Assembly (NCBI GenBank): GCA_019914995.1
Contig: CM034144.1
Coordinates: 630,001 to 694,000, forward strand
Direction: 5' to 3'
Source of the DNA: Acanthochlamys bracteata
Lineage: Eukaryota > Streptophyta > Magnoliopsida > Pandanales > Velloziaceae
Length of the DNA: 64,000 bases
In this document: one piece after another, positions 13,204 to 31,522 of the stretch
How positions within the stretch are numbered: the stretch's first letter is position 1
How the letters are laid out: every line of letters starts with the position of its first letter
Translations under genes and position numbers: made by a program
Notes under the pieces: generated by a model
Seen by the model: only the letters and a program-made list of their open reading frames with translations
Database searches by the model: none
What the model was told of the DNA's origin: nothing

Positions 13204-14609
13204 TATTATATCAAAAACTAGTCTTTTCCAAATAAGAACTCTCCTGCGAGCAAGACTTGAAATTAAGAAGAATTGAACAATGCAACAAGAAGAAGATGAA
13301 GAGGAAGAAGAAGAAAGTAAGGCGCTGACTCTTGTTTACTTGAAACTTTGCATAAGATTCGGGATTGAAGAAAGAAGAAGGTGATGAAGGTTTCTCTATA
13401 TTGGTGGAGGGTTTCAGTAAAAATCAATAAAAATAAACGAACGGCTGAGACGTGTTTGATTGGAGATTGTTGGAGATGAGATTGCACCCCCGATTGACGG
13501 GCGGTAGTTTGTTTTATTACGAATCTGACTAAATTTTCTTTTGTGGGACCCACAATTGAGTGGCCAAACGTATACAAATACTCTCGGTATACTTCTAGTT
13601 TTTATTTTTCTTGTTAACAAAATATCAGATACACGTGACGTAAAAATTAAATATCATATATAAGATTTATTCTGGAATTAGTATTTTATTAAAACAGTTC
13701 CATCTCATTCTGTATTACTATCTTTTTATAAGAACTATAATTTGTTTATATTGAACTACGATCTAATTTGTTGATTTACTTGAATATCAAATAAAATTTT
13801 AGGTGAGATGTATAATATTATTGTTGCTCTAATTATGTATTGCTTACATATTTCTACCCGCTAAAATAATGAGAAAAAACAAATTGCTACATTTCATCAT
13901 TTGATTATTCTTATGAAGAAATATTATGAATTCTTATCGCGTGTGTGTATCGCATCTATGGCCTTGATAAACAAGATTCATATTCGGAAAGCTTTTCTGT
14001 ATCAATATTATTTTTTATCAAAATTTATTTTTATAAAATTTATTTTCTTAAAACCCACTTTCACTCAATTAAAATATTTTCTAATACAAAGTTATTTTTT
14101 TAATAAAAACGGCACACATCTTACAACCTGTGATATTCTCAGACAATCTCTTGCAATTTAACAAATATGCCAAAATTAACATTATATTATAGTCGCTTGT
14201 TGGAAACATCTTATAAATATTAACCATTGTTTTGGTATTCGGAAGAAGATATTAATAATAAATAGCAGCATAATTGAACTATTATGAGACCCAAAATATT
14301 GTGTAGAAATATAACGACAGCGTGACCGAGTCTTATGTACGTCTGAGCGTAACAGTGCCAATTTGATTAGACGCGAGTTAGACCCAAACTCTGCCTCATC
14401 AATCAACCGACTTGGAACGAGTCTGATTTATCTAACCTGTAGCTCAAGCCAAAAACTTCGCCCTATAAAAATTTCCCAACCCAATCGAGATCAAAGTTTC
14501 TAGTTTTTACTTTTCTTCACTCTTCTTCTTCACAAGTGGATAGACCGCGGGAGAAAACCAAAGTCTAGATCGTTCACCGAAGTTAGAGATCTGAACTCAA
14601 TTTGCAGCG
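13204..14609. other. Divergent intergenic region between ARR-B and RPT2
   Basis: About 1.4 kb separates the two start codons, so both promoters lie here. The ARR-B side (13204-13400) is rich in GAA/AGA, consistent with a 5' UTR. The middle is AT-rich. A TATA box for RPT2 is listed separately. No other gene is seen. Confidence 0.6.
14463..14472 (+). promoter_or_regulatory. TATA box of RPT2
   Basis: CTATAAAAAT lies about 140 bp before the RPT2 ATG, on the coding strand, in a sensible place for a short leader. It is assigned by motif and position only. Confidence 0.5.
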
Positions 14610-18733
<4,124 letters not shown>

Positions 18734-20251
18734 GCCAGTTGTCATACGGAAAACACTACTACAGTCTACAGCTAGATTTCATTTTCATTTTGGCCGTGTA
18801 ATGTGCCGCTTTGTTTTATCAATCAGCCAAAGAAAATGTATGACAAGGCTGAGAACAATCTTGCTTATCACTTGTTACTTTGAAGTGCACTTCAGCTATT
18901 ATAATTTGAAGTTTTTTCTTATCAATGTTGAAGTAAGAATTGTTGCAGAAAGTTTTTGTTTCTGAACGATAAGTTGATAGTCCCAGTAAAATGCGTTTGT
19001 CTCTCTTGCATTCCCTTTTTCTTCTTTCATCTCTGTTTATGCTCTTTCTTTCTGTTTTCTGATCAACTGGTCGTATTCTCTAACTCCACATATCTCAAAT
19101 TAACAAGCTATAAATAGCGACATAGTGAATACATTTCCGTTTCCTCTATTAAATCTAACTTTTGTTTTTGTATCAAATACTAACAGAATATGAGCTTGAA
19201 AGAAACAAAAACCATTTGGAATTTACACAAAGTGTGCAAGTGGCTCCTTGTTGTCCCTCACATAAACAGGTCCAAAATGGCCATAGAAAGCCATGGAAGG
19301 AAACATCATAATAGCAGAAATGAACAACTATCCCCATGGAACCAAGGACTTATAATAAGAGGCCAAATGTAATAGCACATAGATAACATGTGCTTAACTA
19401 TGTACTCGAACACATGAGACGCAAACATTAAAATTAAACCTGAAGCATTCCTAGCTCATCAGCGAATACTTATGATTATGGGTTTAGGTGAATCATTACC
19501 CAAACATACCTTGAAGATCAACAAGCAACATCTAACCAGTGTAACTGGTGGAGCACACCTTGCAGATGTACGTTCAAAAGCAAGATGCATAGAAAGCAAA
19601 TGCACTCCTAGATTCAATAGAGATAAAGCACGATACATGAGTGCAAATGTTAATCTTATGACATTGCTAAGAAGCACAGACGGAAGTCACACCTGACCAT
19701 CAACAAGCTCCAGAGTAAATTAGACAACAAAACAGACTCTGCCCAGCTCGTGCACTAGCCACTCTCCAGCAAGCACGCATCCACCCAAATTATTTTGCAG
19801 TATCTATATAGCTGCACAACCGCCACGGAATATCATCTTTTACATGAAGTGATACAACCACTTAAAAGATAATTCTAAAAGTTGTTTTCATTGTATATCT
19901 GAGCTATTCTTACATTCTTTACAAGCATTTTCACTTGACATAGAAACATAAAGTTTAAAACTAGATTAAAAAATAAGTTCAAGATTTGTGCTCTCCCGTC
20001 TTTTAACAAGGACAGTAGTTAATTTACAAAATTCCTTTCAATGTTGCAGCAAAAACTTAAGAGCGAAGCTTCTCTCCATGCTATAGAAATCAACGCTTTT
20101 TTTTACATCTATGCTATACGACCTGGATGATAATAAAAAATAGTACACCCAGACACCTATGCTCCATTGGCATGTTAATTTAGAATAACAATGCCAATGC
20201 AAGACTATGTTCTACTAACATCATAACATTTGGACAGGAAGAACCAACCCT
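18734..20251. other. Convergent intergenic region, RPT2 and Raf-like kinase 3' ends
   Basis: This stretch holds the two 3' UTRs and spacer. Short ORFs here have no recognisable similarity. No repeat or RNA gene is evident. Confidence 0.55.
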
Positions 20252-23200
20252 TCATTTCACGTTAAGCGCCGTGGCCATTTTTCTCAATTTCTGAGCTATT
20301 TCAGCGAAGGATGGCCTGTCCATAGGATCAGGGGCCCAAGAACTTTCCATTAATGCTCTCCATTCAGGATCACACCAAGTAGGAACTTTAGGTCGCAAGG
20401 TATTGTTCACAATTCCCCCTACAAATCATAGGCTTACGTAAGCATATCTAATGTTAAGGAACTCTAAGTCCATAACCATGAACCAATCAGCAAATGCGAC
20501 ATTCAATATAAAAGTCCAAGAAGCATAGAGGCGTTTTGTCATGGATTAACCTAATGCAGCAGAACAAACAAACCGGTAAAATCAGCAGAACAAAGTTGCA
20601 CATATTGCAGGATAGAATGTTGCATAGAATCTTGTCAATCTGGCATTATCTAAGGAGGTGCAATCCAGTAGACATCAGTAAATATGAGCAATGCGCTTAT
20701 ACCTTACTACATGTCAGATTTTCATGAATTAAAAAGTTAGCACTGAAGCCATTTTTGGTGTACAACAATAAAATGAAGCAGAGTGCGACACTGTTAGAGA
20801 TGCTGGAGGACACTAGTTTCCATGAAAAAAATCCGAACCATGCACAGAATTTGAAAACGAGAATGCGGGGTCCACAACTAAAATAAGGATGAGACCGTAT
20901 TATGTATTTAAACTTAGGTTATTGAAATATTGTTCAGTCTAGAAAAAAGGACATATTTGAATCAAAGGTGGTCATATAACTTCAGTACTCTTCAAAATTT
21001 ATTTCTTTGATGCACTGAACTAAATAGAAACCAGAAAAGGAAAACAAAGGACATGAGGCATTAGCTAAGAAGTAGGAGTCCCAACAGTTCCCTAAATACA
21101 TTTCAACTTTCCCATTCTTACCAATAATTGAAGTAAAACGCATGTCTGAATAAGGATCTTCCCCAGTAAGTAGCTCCCACATGACAATGCCGAATGAATA
21201 AACATCAATCTAAAGAATTAAACGGCAAAAGTCAGAATTCTTCTCATAGTTAAAATTAATCAAGCTCCAATGTACCCGTAGGTACAGAAGTGAAAAAGTC
21301 AAGGAAAATCCACAAACTAAAAGGCGTCTGCTTTTCTGCAAGCAATAGCAGCAGCAGTCTTACTTTTTCCGTAACCATACTAGTTTTGCCACTTAGAAGC
21401 TCGGGTGCCATCCATGGTAGAGTTCCCCGGATCCCTCCAGATACCAGCGTCTTCTGTTTTACCTTTGACAAACCTAGATCTCCAATCTGAGGGCAGAAGA
21501 TAAAGCAGCTATTGCTTACAATAATTCTAGGAAGGAGACTAGAATGGGCGGATACAACTGCAAAGCTGGAGTAACTGAAGCATTGGGCCCATGGAATTCC
21601 GGTTTACAGAGAGAGCTTCGTACCTTACAGATAGGTCGATGAGGATCTCGCATGTTTACTAGTAGATTCTCACATTTCAAATCGAAATGGACAATATTTT
21701 TTCCATGCAAATACTCCATCCCAAATGCAACATCCATTGCTAAAATTAATCTTTTGCGGCGATCAATACTTCTGTTCAATTACAATAACATAAGGTATCA
21801 CAGTTCTGCAAATGAAGCCAAGCTCTGTACCAAACCACAACATGCAAACACTACAAGTTCCTCAAACAACCATATGTACCAGGGTAGATCGATATCACCT
21901 GACTGAGAAACTGAAAAAACCAAAGGGAGAAAAGAATGAGAGGAAATACCTGTCCTTCTTCTGCAGAAACTGTTTCAGAGACCCATTGACCATGAACTCT
22001 GTAACAGTCGCCAGAGTTCCATCAGGACCATCACGAACAACACCATAGAAAGAAACAACATTGGGGTGATGCAGCGAACTCAGAATCAAAGCCTCTTTCC
22101 AGAAATCTGCTATCTGAAGATAAAACCAAAGCAAAAGGGAAATTGAACTTGCATTTCCTACACGTTCAAGTGGATTTCTCAAGGGCATTCTGACGTTCCC
22201 AGCACACATCAATAAAATATATAGAATCGAAGACTTCAAGCAGGTAGAAGGATATCTATTCTTTGGAACAGAAATTCTAAAACAAGAGTAGGGTTGTATA
22301 GAATTGACAATAGGCAGTACATCAAGGGGCAGATGTAGGGGTACCTATAGTCTACTTACCCATCACAAAGCTTATGTCATATCATACTTAGGGAATTATG
22401 TGATGAAATAAGAATATAGGGAAAAGCCCTTATCTAGTATTGTTCTTTAGAAGAGCTCTTCGTAAGCTTGGGGAATCCATAGCACTGTAAGTTCAAAATA
22501 TAAAAGTAGTATTGCCTACCATGTACATAGATGTCCATCTACATTGTCAGAGTAATTAGTGTCTGTTATCGCTGGCCAAACATAACATCATTGAACTTAT
22601 GATACTAACAAAGCTCAGAGAACTTTGCCCTGATACATGGATCAATATTCTTGCTGGCCAAACATGGAAGTGTTGAACTTATGATACTAACAAAGCTCAA
22701 AGAACTTGCCGTGATACATGGATCAATATTCTTGACATTATTGTAAGCATGACAAGATAAGAACGTCTTCTGATACTCCAACTTCATTCCAGTAGGACAC
22801 AAACAATTAGTTTCTTAATATATTTTACAGAAATAACGCATTAATGTCAGCTTTTGTAACATAGGTTGTCATCAGGATGGATAACTCATAAGCGTCTATA
22901 TGGAGAAAATTAAAACTTGCACCTTCTATTGCATCAGAATATTGATGACTCAATTTGGAGCCTTTCTAAGAGGTTAGGAATCTAATGAGTATATCTCAAG
23001 TGCCAGTTGAAGATTAAAAATGTAGGTGAGAGCATGAAATTGAGTAGCTTTAAATCACTGTACTAAAATGACTGTTATAGCAAATCTCAATCACATAAAA
23101 CCTCTAAAACATCTGCTAAAATGATTATGGATGGAAAAAATATCTATTCACATCAAACCTCTAGAACATCTGCTAAAATATTGTGGATGGAAAAAAATCT

Positions 23201-26200
23201 TTAAAGTGTAGATGCATCAACATTCTCGAATATCATACAGAAGTAATGGGCAAATCAGCATAACATACTCTCAACTATGACCTGTTTCTCTTAGTTCCAG
23301 CACTACATCCATAGAATGTTTGCGCAACAGTCGCAAAAAAGGGACATGATAAAGAGGGTAGAGATTGAGGAGATCCTCATATGTACAAAGCACACAGAAA
23401 TAAACTAAAAAATAACAGATGTACGAAAAGTTCAGGCGCATGAGAAAAGAACCATAATCAAGATTAAGTTAATAACATCATGATGACCACAACTCCAATT
23501 GCTTCACAAGCATAGCAGAAAGAATCTGATCATTCAAATCTACACAAAGTATGTACAAAATAAGCTCTGCAAAAGCAGATTTTTGACATTTTTTTGGCAT
23601 GTAAGAAACGAACCATATTTCAAAACCAAGAGGCAAAAATCCTAACGAACATAAACCCAATATCCTACAGAAGAAGTTGATAGGAAGTCATCTACATACA
23701 AATATACAGCTCCTTATTCTTTACTTCTTTCTGAAAGATGCAAGCTATGATCCCCCTAAAAAAATGTATGATATCTCTTTCTCTTCCTAACATAGAAACT
23801 ATTTCCGAAGTTAGAATACAGCAAAATACAGATTTTTGGATGCAAAAACCATGGATTTTGGATGAAAATCGATGTAAACCAAATTATATCAGGTATAAGA
23901 ATGAATCATAAATAATGACTTTGGCAAAGAAGGGGTGACGAGAGGGCAAGAAGGCTACCAATCGTTGTCTCTCAGAAGGCTTCCCAGCAAAGCAGCTAGA
24001 TTTAATTCTTTTTATCGCAACATCACAACCTTTCCACTTTCCATGATAAACAGCACCATATGCACCTGAACCCAGCTCCCTAATTTCTTCCAAGTCAGCA
24101 TTTTTTATAGTCTGTTCAAAAAGAAAACTAAATGACTAAACAGAAATTGCCAAGTTAGAACGGCAGGCGTAGTAAAGAAAACTACCTGCAATCCTTTAGC
24201 CAACGCTTCAGCTTCAGCAGTTGTAGTTTCAATCTTAGGAGATTGTTCGTTATCTGACTCAGCATCCCCTTCTACATCGGTATTCTGCGCCGAGAGGAAG
24301 AATAAGTAATGCATAGATAGATTTCCTTCACCACATAAATGTGTTAAACATTTACCATGGTGTCTAATTCATGCATAGTTGGATCCTTTCTTTCAGCATT
24401 TGCTCGAACACTGTCAACGGCATCCGCTTCAGCCTTGGCTTTTACCTCTTCAGCCTCTTCAACTACTGCCTTTTTCACAGAAGCAATCAATTCAGGTATC
24501 AAACACTCTACGGAAATGTTCCGTGTTATGCAATTTGCTTCATCATTGGACACGGTAAAGTTGGAAGTAGACCTTTGTTCCTCAGCAAGTCTAGATCCAC
24601 CCAACCTTGATTCATCTGTCTCTTTGCCAGTCATCAAGGGGCTAAACATCCTCTCAGATTCTTTTGCTTTCTTCTCCTCATTTCTTTCACTACTCATTTT
24701 TGGAGGATGACGATAACCTGATGATACTTCATACCCGAAAGGCAATGAAGAAGAGGGTGTAGAAGTTGATGCCTCAGCCTGTCCCTCTACATACAAAACA
24801 TGATGTTGGAGTTGGACAGACTCTGGAATAACAGAGAGCCGTGCAACCTGACCAACAACATTCGGATTCATTTCAGAACCATGACCATAATTTCCGACTC
24901 TTGAGGAGCCATCAATCTCAAAATTCTGCAATGTGCTTCCACTTGCTGCAGTCCACAGATTCTGAGCCCGTTCATCCATTCCATTATTATGATATCTAGG
25001 ACTCGTTCCATTTGGAGGCATGGGGCCAGTGTCATAGATTTGCCCTGCATGCAAGGAGGCTTGTGGGTTTCTACGGAACATTGAAGAACCAGATTGAAGA
25101 TTATAAACATTCTCAGGTCCATATGCAGAAGGATAGTTGGAAAATCTGGATACCGGGTCTTCGAGCCCAGGAATATGTGTAGAAGAACCTGCCATTCTTT
25201 GCTGTTCATGAAACACTTCACTCCTTGGATCATTGGTGGGACGAAGATAACGAGAATCATCAGGGCTGATGGAGGCAGGATGCACAGGATGCCCATCATA
25301 TAGATGACTCTGCCCATAATGTATCTTCATACCGTTTTGATCCACCAAGTAGGGCTCATTACCCCATCCTGCTGAATTGCCATGGCCTCTAAGGTCTTCC
25401 TGCCTTTGGTTTGGTTGATTGTGTAGCGTCCAGCCGCCTTCATGTCCATGAGGATCACTATAAATTCCACGCCCATTTGTAGCCTCTGGATTAAGAATGT
25501 AAGAATCTGGGCCTCTATAACACTCAGCACATGTATTTCCGAACTGAGCCATGAACTCATTCCCACTCCCACCACCCATTTGCTCCCTCTGCCCATGCTT
25601 CCACCTAAAGTCAAAGTACCTGGTATCTGGAATTGCAGATTGGTTCCTAGGGTACGCCACGCGGCAGCTGTCACATACATGATTTCCTTCCATGATATTA
25701 TGAGAATGCCCAATATTACTTGGAAATCCGGCCTTCTCTTGGAAAACAGATCCTGGAGGCAGCCAAACCATATTATCAGCATATGGTGGTGGTTGATGAT
25801 CGAACTGCTGTGACTGGTAAGCTGGAGAATGCCTTGCATACTCTTCACCAATCCTATCACTGAATTCACCTAACTGATACCTTGCAGATGAAGGCGAATC
25901 ACGCGTATCACGAGGAGTGTGTTGTCCAGGTGAGTAAAACGCAGGGCTCCACTGCCCTGCATCAACGTCACTGTACCTCGACGGTTGGGGAATATTCAGA
26001 TGGTGAAGGTGACTATGCAAACCGTCAATTCCATGCAGCCCGTAGAACTGCTCTGCGACTGAATCAGTCAACAATTTACCATCAGAGAGACTATTAAGGG
26101 CATCAACATACCTCCTTTCAGAATCCCTTTCATCAGCATCGAACTGCGAAGCAGCCGCAATGGATTCAAGCTCAGAGAACAAAAAAATTCTAAGTCTCGT

Positions 26201-26587
26201 AAACCCATCGCCAGTCGCTCCCAATTTATCATACTCCTCCATCATGTTCATCACATCATCATCATTCACAACAGAGACAAGCGCATCAAGGTCTTCATCT
26301 GGCTGCTGGTACTTGATCACCGCAACGCCATCGAACAATTCACGCATCTTACTCATTAATTCATCGAAGGATACATCTCGTGGCACGCTGACGATCCGTG
26401 TTTCCCCGCCGACGTATCGCAGCCGTCCGTCCAACGGCCGCGGCATGATTGCTCCACCGAAACTGCAGAGAAACTTCACCTTCGCCGGTTCTTCGCTTGT
26501 CGGAGTAAGAACAGCAGCAGTAGTAGCCGGTGGAGAAGAAGATGAACATGTTGATGATGAATTACAGCCAGCTGCTGTTGAATCCAT
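20252..26587 (-). CDS. Raf-like MAPKKK, B4-type, PB1 domain plus kinase
   Basis: This is a cytosolic Ser/Thr kinase. B4 Raf-like kinases act early in osmotic-stress signalling, upstream of SnRK2 kinases. Eight exons, in coding order: 26587-24356, 24284-24186, 24111-23959, 22113-21950, 21771-21624, 21486-21364, 21209-21122 and 20418-20252. They join in frame to 1057 residues. A PB1 domain covers roughly residues 33-125 ([10 protein letters not shown], then [14 protein letters not shown]). A long low-complexity linker follows. The kinase domain begins near 785: P-loop GSGAYGAV at 791, VAIK Lys at 811, catalytic [10 protein letters not shown] (Asp near 913), DLG at 935-937 instead of DFG, then [11 protein letters not shown] and the C-terminal end [17 protein letters not shown] and DLG are family features of this Raf group, not damage. 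The intron 22114-23958 is unusually long and contains two tandem duplications. Confidence 0.93.
22571..22733. repeat. About 82-bp tandem duplication in a Raf-like kinase intron
   Basis: Two adjacent copies (22571-22652 and 22653-22733) both begin GCTGGCCAAACAT and share the core GAACTTATGATACTAACAAA and the end TGATACATGGATCAATATTC. They differ by a few substitutions and indels. Confidence 0.85.
23092..23205. repeat. About 57-bp tandem duplication in a Raf-like kinase intron
   Basis: Two adjacent diverged copies share AACATCTGCTAAAAT and GGATGGAAAAAA with a period of about 57 bp. This is the second local duplication in the same 1.8-kb intron. Confidence 0.75.
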
Positions 26588-27283
26588 CTCAAAAATTTCT
26601 CAGAAAATTTTCAAAATTTAATCAAAAAGTCGTTCCGCGGAACATTAAGAAGGAGAGCGTCGGTGGGCCCCACAGCTCCTGAGATCTGGAAGCTAATAAT
26701 CTAATGAAATCAGAGAGTGAGACTGATCTAAGTTTTTCTTTTTTTCCTTTTTCCAACACAGCAGGAGAAAATAAAGAGGAAGAGAACTAGAGAAAAAAGC
26801 TACAGGCTGATTGTTATTGGTTTGCAGCTTTTAGATTATTATAAGATGGAGGTGGTGATGCTGGTGGTGAAGGAGAGAAGAATCAAAGAAGGGATTATGC
26901 GATGCTGAAGAAAATGGGCATCGCTGTTGTTGATCACACGGGATTGCTGCTGCTGTTGATCGCACGGGATTGCTGCTGTTGTTATTTTCTGTTATTGTTA
27001 TTAACGTACTCAGATGAATGACAACAAAGAAAAGAAAATAATTAGCTTTTGATTAACTCTTTTGTTTGGCTGCCACGTGGTTAGGTAAGGTGTGGAACGC
27101 AATTTTAGAAGCACACAAAAAAGTTGAGTGAAATTTTTGTGAACATAGCGATGGCGTCATTAATGAGAGCTGGGCTTTTCTCTTTTAACTTCTCCAATTT
27201 CGAAAAAAGTATTGTTATTGGGCCTTTGTATGGGCTTACTAACTAGCCTATGGGCTGAATTAGTTATTCCATATAGAATTGTG

Positions 27284-28144
27284 CAGGGGTGGCAATATAT
27301 GATCCGACCCAAAAATTTAATCCGAAATTGACCTGTTTAATCAGGGTTAGGGTTGAAAATTTTGACCTGTATAAATATATGGGTTGGATTAGGGTTGAAC
27401 GAATTTGACCCGGTTATTAAATGGGTCGTTCCGGATTAATCCGAAATTGACCCACCAACTCGAAATGTCACTTTTTGAAAAAACAATTCTTAATTTTTTC
27501 TTACCGTATAATAAAATATTGACAATAAAAATAATCGATAATAGTTATTTACAAACTATTAAATTATATTGTATTTATAATTAATTCTTTATTTTTATAT
27601 TTTAGTAAAATAGTGTAACATGAAAATTATAATATTATCGAAAGTATTATTCTGTAGGTATTTTTAATGACGATTTTAGATTTCGTATAAATATTTTTAT
27701 AAAAATTTTGTTAGATAGATATGTTTATCAAAATTTTTATCGAAATTATTAATATGTATTTATAATTCTAAATTTCAGCTGTTATCATATATTTTCAAAA
27801 AATAAAAATAATAATTTTTTTGGATATTTTAAGAACCGATAAAAACACTAACGAATGCATATTTTGTCGGACATAATTATATCTCGTCAGTAAAAATATC
27901 GTACACTTTCATTCGAACTGATCTTATAATTTCGTTGAAGCTTAAAAATATAAAATTAATAATTAATAATTTTAATTATTAAATGGGTCGATCCGAATTT
28001 GATCGATTATTAGTAGGTTGGATTAGGGTCGACAATTTTCACCCGTATAATTTCATGGGTTGGATTAGGATTGAACGAATTTGATCCGATTATTAAATGA
28101 ATTGACTCGAAACTGATCCACCAATTCATATTGCCACCTACCTG
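27284..28144. mobile_element. hAT-like non-autonomous element
   Basis: The ends are CAGGGGTGGCAATAT (27284) and ATATTGCCACCTACCTG (to 28144), an imperfect terminal inverted repeat of the CAGGGGTGGCAA type common in plant hAT elements. Near each end, in direct orientation, lies a related block containing GGGTTGGATTAGG and TTGAACGAATTTGA. There is no coding capacity. I could not find an 8-bp target duplication (flanks GAATTGTG and AAGCTCAT differ), so the boundaries are provisional. Confidence 0.55.
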
Positions 28145-28204
28145 AAGCTCATATGTATACAAGAAAAGAGAAATACTATTCCATACAAATTAAGCCCCGT
28201 TTAG

Positions 28205-28440
28205 TATTGCTTAACAGAAAAATAATTTTTTATTTTTTTATTTTTTATTTTTTAATATATATTTTATAAGTACATAAAAAATTTATTTAAAAATTATAGA
28301 AAAATCTACCGTAATAAGATCTTTTTATTATATATATTTTTATTATTTTTAAAAAAATATAAAAATAAAACTTAATTTTTTAAAATAGATAAAAATATTT
28401 CTCATTTTAAAAAATTTTTATTTTATAAATATTTCTAAAT
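28205..28440. repeat. AT-rich dispersed repeat copy
   Basis: This AT-rich block contains TTTTTATTATATATATTTTT, which is the reverse complement of the core seen near 47450 and 63130. It probably belongs to the same dispersed MITE-like family. Its ends are uncertain. Confidence 0.4.
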
Positions 28441-31400
28441 GTCCCTTTTGAATTTGGCGTGCTCACCTTCAAAACTGATTTGCCCAAAATTATTTTCTAT
28501 ATTATAATAATTTATTTTTATAAAATTATGTTTAAAAATATTTAAGATAATCTTTTATAATTACTTTTATAAATTCACAATTAAAAAAACTTAGTTGTCG
28601 GAATTTAAAAATATCAAATATTTAATAGCAACAAATCTATACAAGAAAATATATGTATTCAAGTAATTACACAAAGATTTTTTTTTTGTTTTTTAATTAG
28701 GTTTGATTGCCTTGATCAATTCCATTGACTTTGATGAGAAATTTTTGTCTTATCAAAGTAATACGTTTTACCTTTTTTGACTTTTGTTAAGTTTGATCAA
28801 GGTCTTTCTGACTTTTATTGTTAGCTTATCATGTGTTTCAATTTTATAACCAAAAACAATGAGAAAATGTCAACAGGGTCAAACCACTAGAGGAAGAAAT
28901 TGCTAATTAATTATACCATTTCAAAGACCTTCTATTACCTTTTCCCAAAATCAAATCATTAAATTACATGATAACGTTATGATTTCCGATAAACGAAAAT
29001 ATAGTTTCACATAACTTATATTATCTTAAAAACAATACGAATGTTGCTCTGTGTAGGACAGAAAATAAAATGTGTAAGAATTAATGAGATCATTAGACTA
29101 ACAAACTCAATCAATCCATCCAACATTAGCAATTTAAAGATGTGTCGATTTTTCTCATAACCAATTGGTGATGAAAAGAGTGAGCCCAAATTTTTATGAA
29201 TATCATATCAGGATCATTGATAAACAATATGGGACTAAATTTTTCTTTAATATCTGCCCTCCAGCAGAACATTTTTTTATAAAATTGAACTGATACGAGT
29301 TATGTGTCATGTAATGAACTGGATGAAACGGACGATCTGTACTGAAATAAAATAAACTAGTTGTTCTATAATATAACGGACAACTATCTTTTGAATAAAA
29401 CAGGCTAATTTTATCCCGAAATAAATCGAACCATAAAGGTCCTAAATAGATATGAATAATAAAGTTAAATTTAGCCCACATTTTTTACCAATTCGATCCA
29501 ATCTGTTCGGATACTATATGACGAACTTAAGATTTTTCTCAAAATTAATTGGCGATAAAAAAAGTGAGCCTAAATTTTTATGAATATCATCTCAAGACTA
29601 TAAATAGATATTGTGGGACTAAAATTTTCTTTACCAAAAGAGTGTTTAAAGACTAATTTTGCTACTTGTCGTGAGAAAAACAATTTGATGTTGAATTTGT
29701 TGATTAAGAAATTTTATGTTATATTATTACCCAGCTCTTGAATCTGCTGCTTATGATGTCATCACCACGTAGAATACCATGTGTCAAAAACTTAAAATTT
29801 TATTTTTATTCGTGCATTATTTAATCACACTTTTTATAAATAGATCATTTTTTATCAAAATGATATATCAAAAACTACTAAATATTTTGCGACCAAAAAA
29901 ATTTAAAAAATTGAACACTCAGAAAAAAGAATTTATGATAAAAAAAATTAATATTATTTTGCTTATTAATAATTCTTATTTGATGATCCAAATGGAGTCG
30001 TTGACTTTTTATTATAGCTTCGTTATTTTTTTAATCGACAGTATAATTGTTTTAATTAAAGGGTAGAAAATATTTTTAAAAGTTCAAAATTTCGTAATAA
30101 AAATTATTGCATAAATTAAACTGTACAGTAGTTGAGATAATCATTACCTATCTATCTACCACCAACATTCAATAAATTTAATTTTTTATATTGATGACAA
30201 GTTGCGATTAAGTACTTTCTGCAAATTTTCATGGAAAGAAGACTTGTTCAAAACAAACATTTGAAAAAAGAAACACAAGAAATTTACGCACACAAAAAAC
30301 CGGTGATTGCGCAAAAATATTTACTTCAATTTTGGCGAAGGAAAAGTTTGATAATGTAATGTATGTAGCTATCTTTCAAGAACTAAAATCCAACCCAAGT
30401 AGTTCAATCACTGCTTTAACTAATTTCATTTCATTAATAAGAACACCTTTAATCAGACATGCTTATCTTTTTCATTCTACCAGCTCACACTTATCCATTT
30501 CATTGATTAATCAAAATTTTCTTCATTAATTAGGGTTTTTGGTCTCTGTGCTGATGAAATGAATCGCTAAAGAGATTCTACTACAAGAACAAAGACAAGA
30601 AGAAGATAGTTCACATTATGTTATAAAACTTTTTGCCTGCCCTGATTAATTAACTAAGTCTATAAACTTTTTTCTAATTATTTCAATCTTTTATGAATCA
30701 CTTTTGAGTTTTTGTAATAGAACAATTTTCTTTTCGTTCTTGTTACGGACATCATGCTTGTTGAAAAACACAACTAAGGTCAATGCAGCAACAATACTTT
30801 AAGCAACTTTTTTAATTAATACACTCTGTAATGGCTTCTAAACGTAGCATCACGTATCTGGATTTTTCTTCTTGTGTTCACAAACATGATTCAGAGAATT
30901 TTTGAAAATGCTTTTTATTTATTTTTATTGTAATTTTTGTTTCATAGTTTTTAGTATATTTTTATTTATAATAATTTTTAAAAAATTTTAAAATAATTTT
31001 AAAAAACTCTTTTTTATAAGTAGTTTTAAATATCACTTTAGGCTTTCTGGTTTGTTTCCTCCTGTACCATGAATTCTGTCTCAAAAATAAGCATAAATCT
31101 TTTGAATCTAAAATCTCCACTCACATCTCATACGAGCTAATATTAAATTAAAATTCTTAAAACTTCCTTCAGCAAAATTTTCTTACTAAATTTGAACTCT
31201 CAAAGAATGCAATTTCTTGGTGAATATTCCCACAAAAAATTCTTCTCACAAATGAAAAATTGATTCATGATGACTAATTTTTCAATATTGTGCCTATTTA
31301 AAAGTCTGTGTTGAAATTTTGAATTATGTCAATGAGAAAAGTTAGAACTTTTGTGAAGAAAAAGAAATAAATATTGTAATATATAGCTAATAGAATGTAG

Positions 31401-31462
31401 AACAAAACCCTAAAAATGTTAGAGCCGTTTTGAGAACAACATCTCCTTGTCTTTCTCCTCCT

Positions 31463-31473
31463 CAATATATTAA
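31463..31473 (+). promoter_or_regulatory. Possible TATA box of the MYB gene
   Basis: CAATATATTAA lies about 115 bp before the MYB ATG on the same strand. It is supported by motif and spacing only. Confidence 0.35.
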
Positions 31474-31495
31474 ACCTGCAGAGAGAAGACTCCAG

Positions 31496-31522
31496 TCTTC
31501 TTCTTCTTCTTCTTCTTCTTTT
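31496..31522. repeat. (TTC)n microsatellite in the MYB leader
   Basis: A run of about nine TTC triplets lies 60-85 bp before the MYB start codon, probably in its 5' UTR. Confidence 0.9.

Noticed and set aside
21364-21486. DLG instead of DFG in the Raf-like kinase as a sign of a dead kinase
   Set aside because: DLG and HFD are shared by the active plant B-group Raf-like kinases, so this is normal for the family.
29779-30066. A 95-codon Ile/Leu/Lys-rich frame
   Set aside because: This is AT-driven composition without conserved motifs, so I treat it as chance.
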